DNA of 64,000 nucleotides from Crambe crambe. Lineage: Eukaryota > Porifera > Demospongiae > Poecilosclerida > Crambeidae. Below are positions 62,349-64,000 of this stretch, one piece after another; positions within the stretch are counted from its first letter, which is position 1; every line of letters starts with the position of its first letter. A program made the translations under genes and the position numbers. The stretch covers positions 806,001 through 870,000 of the forward strand of contig OZ004590.1 of the NCBI GenBank assembly GCA_963924555.1, read 5' to 3'. The notes under the pieces were generated by a model. That model was not told where the DNA came from and searched no databases. It was given only the letters and a program-made list of their open reading frames with translations.

Positions 62349-62450
62349 GTTGACCAAGGGATCTACGGTATTTAAAAACCCAAGAGCCCTGGCTAGTACA
62401 GCGAGGGCACTGCTTAGGGCTCGAGGGTTTCTAAATGACATTGGTCAAGG
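62349..62450. repeat. Short imperfect hairpin, possible MITE
   Basis: TTGACCAAGGGATCT and AAACCCAAGAGCCCT at the left pair with AGGGCTCGAGGGTTT and ACATTGGTCAA at the right, giving about 45-bp imperfect arms around a short loop. No copies noticed elsewhere in the window. Confidence 0.5.
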
Positions 62451-63034
62451 TATCTAAGTTATTTAGTCTATAGCATAGCTATATGCAATCAGAGTAAGGG
62501 CTTCAAATGATTAGCTAGTCAGCCAAAGAAAGCTTCATACACAGAGATTGAAGCCAATTTTACTTCATGCAGCACTATACACTTGAAAATATACACTTAC
62601 TAAGTCATCTGCACTATTTGCTAATATTTCATGTTAAAAATAATTCATGTGATAAATATTCATGTTAAATTAATTTTGTAATAAGCTCTAATAATTAATT
62701 TTTGTTATAAAGCATTTTCATACATGTACTGTACAAGTGTATGAAAATATTTTAACAATGAAAAATTACGGTACCTTCAGGTATCTTGTTACTCTTCTTT
62801 TAGCTTCTGTTGGAGCTTCTTAGTGCAGAAAACTAAAATCTCTAACTTATATTTGAAACTCTGTCCACCGTCTTTGCCATGCATGCAATATTCATGAGTA
62901 TGCGCAGTGGATTTAGATACTTGGCAATAATGGAGTGCCCTAATAGGAGGTCTATATTAGAATACCCTAAGAGGAGCTTTTCTGTTTATATGAGATTTAG
63001 GAGCGTTGGCGGTTATTGATCTATTAGGGCAATT

Positions 63035-63065
63035 CCTGTGCAATTGCGAAATGCAATTGCACAGG
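63035..63065. repeat. 13-bp-arm palindrome upstream of K
   Basis: CCTGTGCAATTGC and its inverse separated by GAAAT, about 60 bp before the Ig exon of copy K. It may be a structural or binding site; there is no direct evidence for either. Confidence 0.6.
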
Positions 63066-63126
63066 GAAAGTTTCATGTTCTACTTGTTTACCATATATAA
63101 TTTTATCTTCCTTCATTTCGTCAAAG

Positions 63127-63465
63127 ATGCAGTGACCTTACTCTCTCCATCTTTTGCTGCCTGCAGTCAAGAAAATGTGATGTTCACATGCAATGCTACT
63201 ATTCAAGTTGGAATTCTATGGACTATCACTTCTCCCATGATGAACTACTCATTCCGTATTTTGAATCAGCGGGATGTGGGGATAATGCCACTTCCCACTA
63301 CAAATGATGGTCGTTTCACATTCAATGTAACATCTTACACACCCTCCACTATGGAACTGGAGACCACTGTGACTATGACTGCCAGTGAGGACTTCAATGG
63401 AACTGTGTTGGAGTGTGGTACAGTTGTATCAGGAAACCGAGACACTGCAGTTATGACAGTTATAG
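63127..63465 (+). CDS. Receptor copy K, Ig exon (gene continues off window)
   Basis: One phase-1 exon of 113 codons, acceptor GTCAAAG|AT and donor ATAG|GTAATT. Type II Ig: VMFTC, GILWTITS, LECGTVVSG. It differs from C and E mainly in the first loop (NATIQVGILW), after NY (SFRILNQRDV), in one extra residue before the F strand (TTNDGRF), and after the second Cys (GTVVSGNRDT). The frame upstream of the acceptor is also open and hydrophobic (MFYLFTIYNFIF), which may be a pyrimidine tract read as protein and not a real leader. FN3 is not reached by 64000. Confidence 0.7.
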
Positions 63466-64000
63466 GTAATTTATTTCAGTACGAGATCATATTTTTTAAG
63501 CTCCTCATGGATGTGTAATTGAAGCATACACTCAGTTTACAAACTAGACTACTAATCATACAATAGCTTGCATGAATTAGGCTGCATCAATGTATGCTGT
63601 ATTTATATGGGAATCTGAATTGCTAGATGATCATTGTTACTTGGAATTAAATTACATGTTGGAAGCATAACTAGAGATTCTACCTAATTTATTTTTAAAG
63701 CTCCTTTCGTATCTCCTAGGTTTTACCTACTATGTCCATCATAAAAAAGCTGTTTTGTGTGTTGTGCATACTCATAAACACTTTCATTTCACTACTACTG
63801 ATCGTGTTGTGAACCATCTCTGCTTTTTATTATGGCCTTTTCCATAATGGTCCTGCCCATCTATTATATGTATGTACATAGCAGGCAGACTCTGTGCTAG
63901 TTCTCAAGGAGCCATAAAGAATAACGTGATTAGTGAGCATTCAGTATTTGCCAAGCATTTGTATTCAATTGTTATTGAGTAACCCAAAGCTAATCTGTTT
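63466..64000. other. Ig-FN3 intron of copy K
   Basis: Resembles the intron after the Ig exon in C and E (for example GTGAGC...CAGTATTTGCC near 63934-63951, as near 17189-17210). No exon seen before the window ends. Confidence 0.55.

Larger units (their letters stand above)
57762..63126. other. Head-to-head spacer between J and K
   Basis: 57905-59050 matches 10860-12237, with the conserved block near 58830. The rest is a mosaic of mobile elements (59943-60243, 60491-61097), an AAT repeat and a small hairpin, with unassigned AT-rich sequence at 61400-62340 and 62460-63030. No gene recognised. Confidence 0.5.

Overview
The window looks like AT-rich invertebrate nuclear DNA: short spliced exons with GT/AG borders, introns as small as about 55 bp, Penelope-like retroelements and many foldback MITEs. 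It is probably a demosponge; the compositional feel (very frequent AGCTAGCT-type words) recalls Amphimedon, but that is an impression from memory and not a test. I saw no rRNA, tRNA, CRISPR or prokaryote-style operon.

Almost everything recognisable belongs to one tandemly amplified family of single-pass cell-surface receptors. A complete unit is five exons: one Ig-like domain, one fibronectin type III (FN3) domain, two sushi/CCP domains, and a last exon with a short stalk, a Gly-rich transmembrane helix and a cytoplasmic tail. The tail carries a proline-rich PPPAPLYEDV stretch and ends in VAYGHL, which fits the ITIM consensus. Every internal junction is phase 1. Summing the exons I place gives whole open frames for C, E, F, H and J. 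I did not find the exon holding the start codon and signal peptide of any copy.

Layout: A (minus, frameshifted, cut by the left edge), B (plus, pseudogene), two stray last-exon remnants near 14.8 and 16.1 kb, C (plus, open), D (minus, broken, its tail fused to a 661-residue ORF of an amplified non-receptor family), E (plus, open), F (minus, open), G (plus, pseudogene), H (minus, open), I (plus, pseudogene), J (minus, open to a premature stop inside the tail), K (plus, first exon only, cut by the right edge). From C onward the copies alternate in strand, so neighbours are alternately head-to-head (A/B, D/E, F/G, H/I, J/K, with 3-5.5 kb of spacer) and tail-to-tail (C/D, E/F, G/H, I/J, with 0.8-2 kb). 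The spacers are themselves duplicated: about 1.7-10.5 kb matches 45.5-55.4 kb, 24.4-27.4 kb matches 34.45-37.3 kb, and 10.86-12.2 kb matches 57.9-59.05 kb.

The most interesting signal is where the copies differ. FN3, CCP and tail exons are nearly the same in all copies and on both strands. The Ig exons fall into three types, and within a type they differ mainly in three places that correspond to antigen-receptor loops: between the first Cys and the Trp, after the NY of the C' strand, and just after the second Cys. In the minus-strand type the third place is a run of glycines encoded by a GGA triplet repeat whose length changes from copy to copy. A constant stalk and tail with a variable outer domain, in a duplicating and recombining cluster, is what an allorecognition or immune receptor locus would look like. 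That function is inference; the sequence shows the architecture and the pattern of variation.
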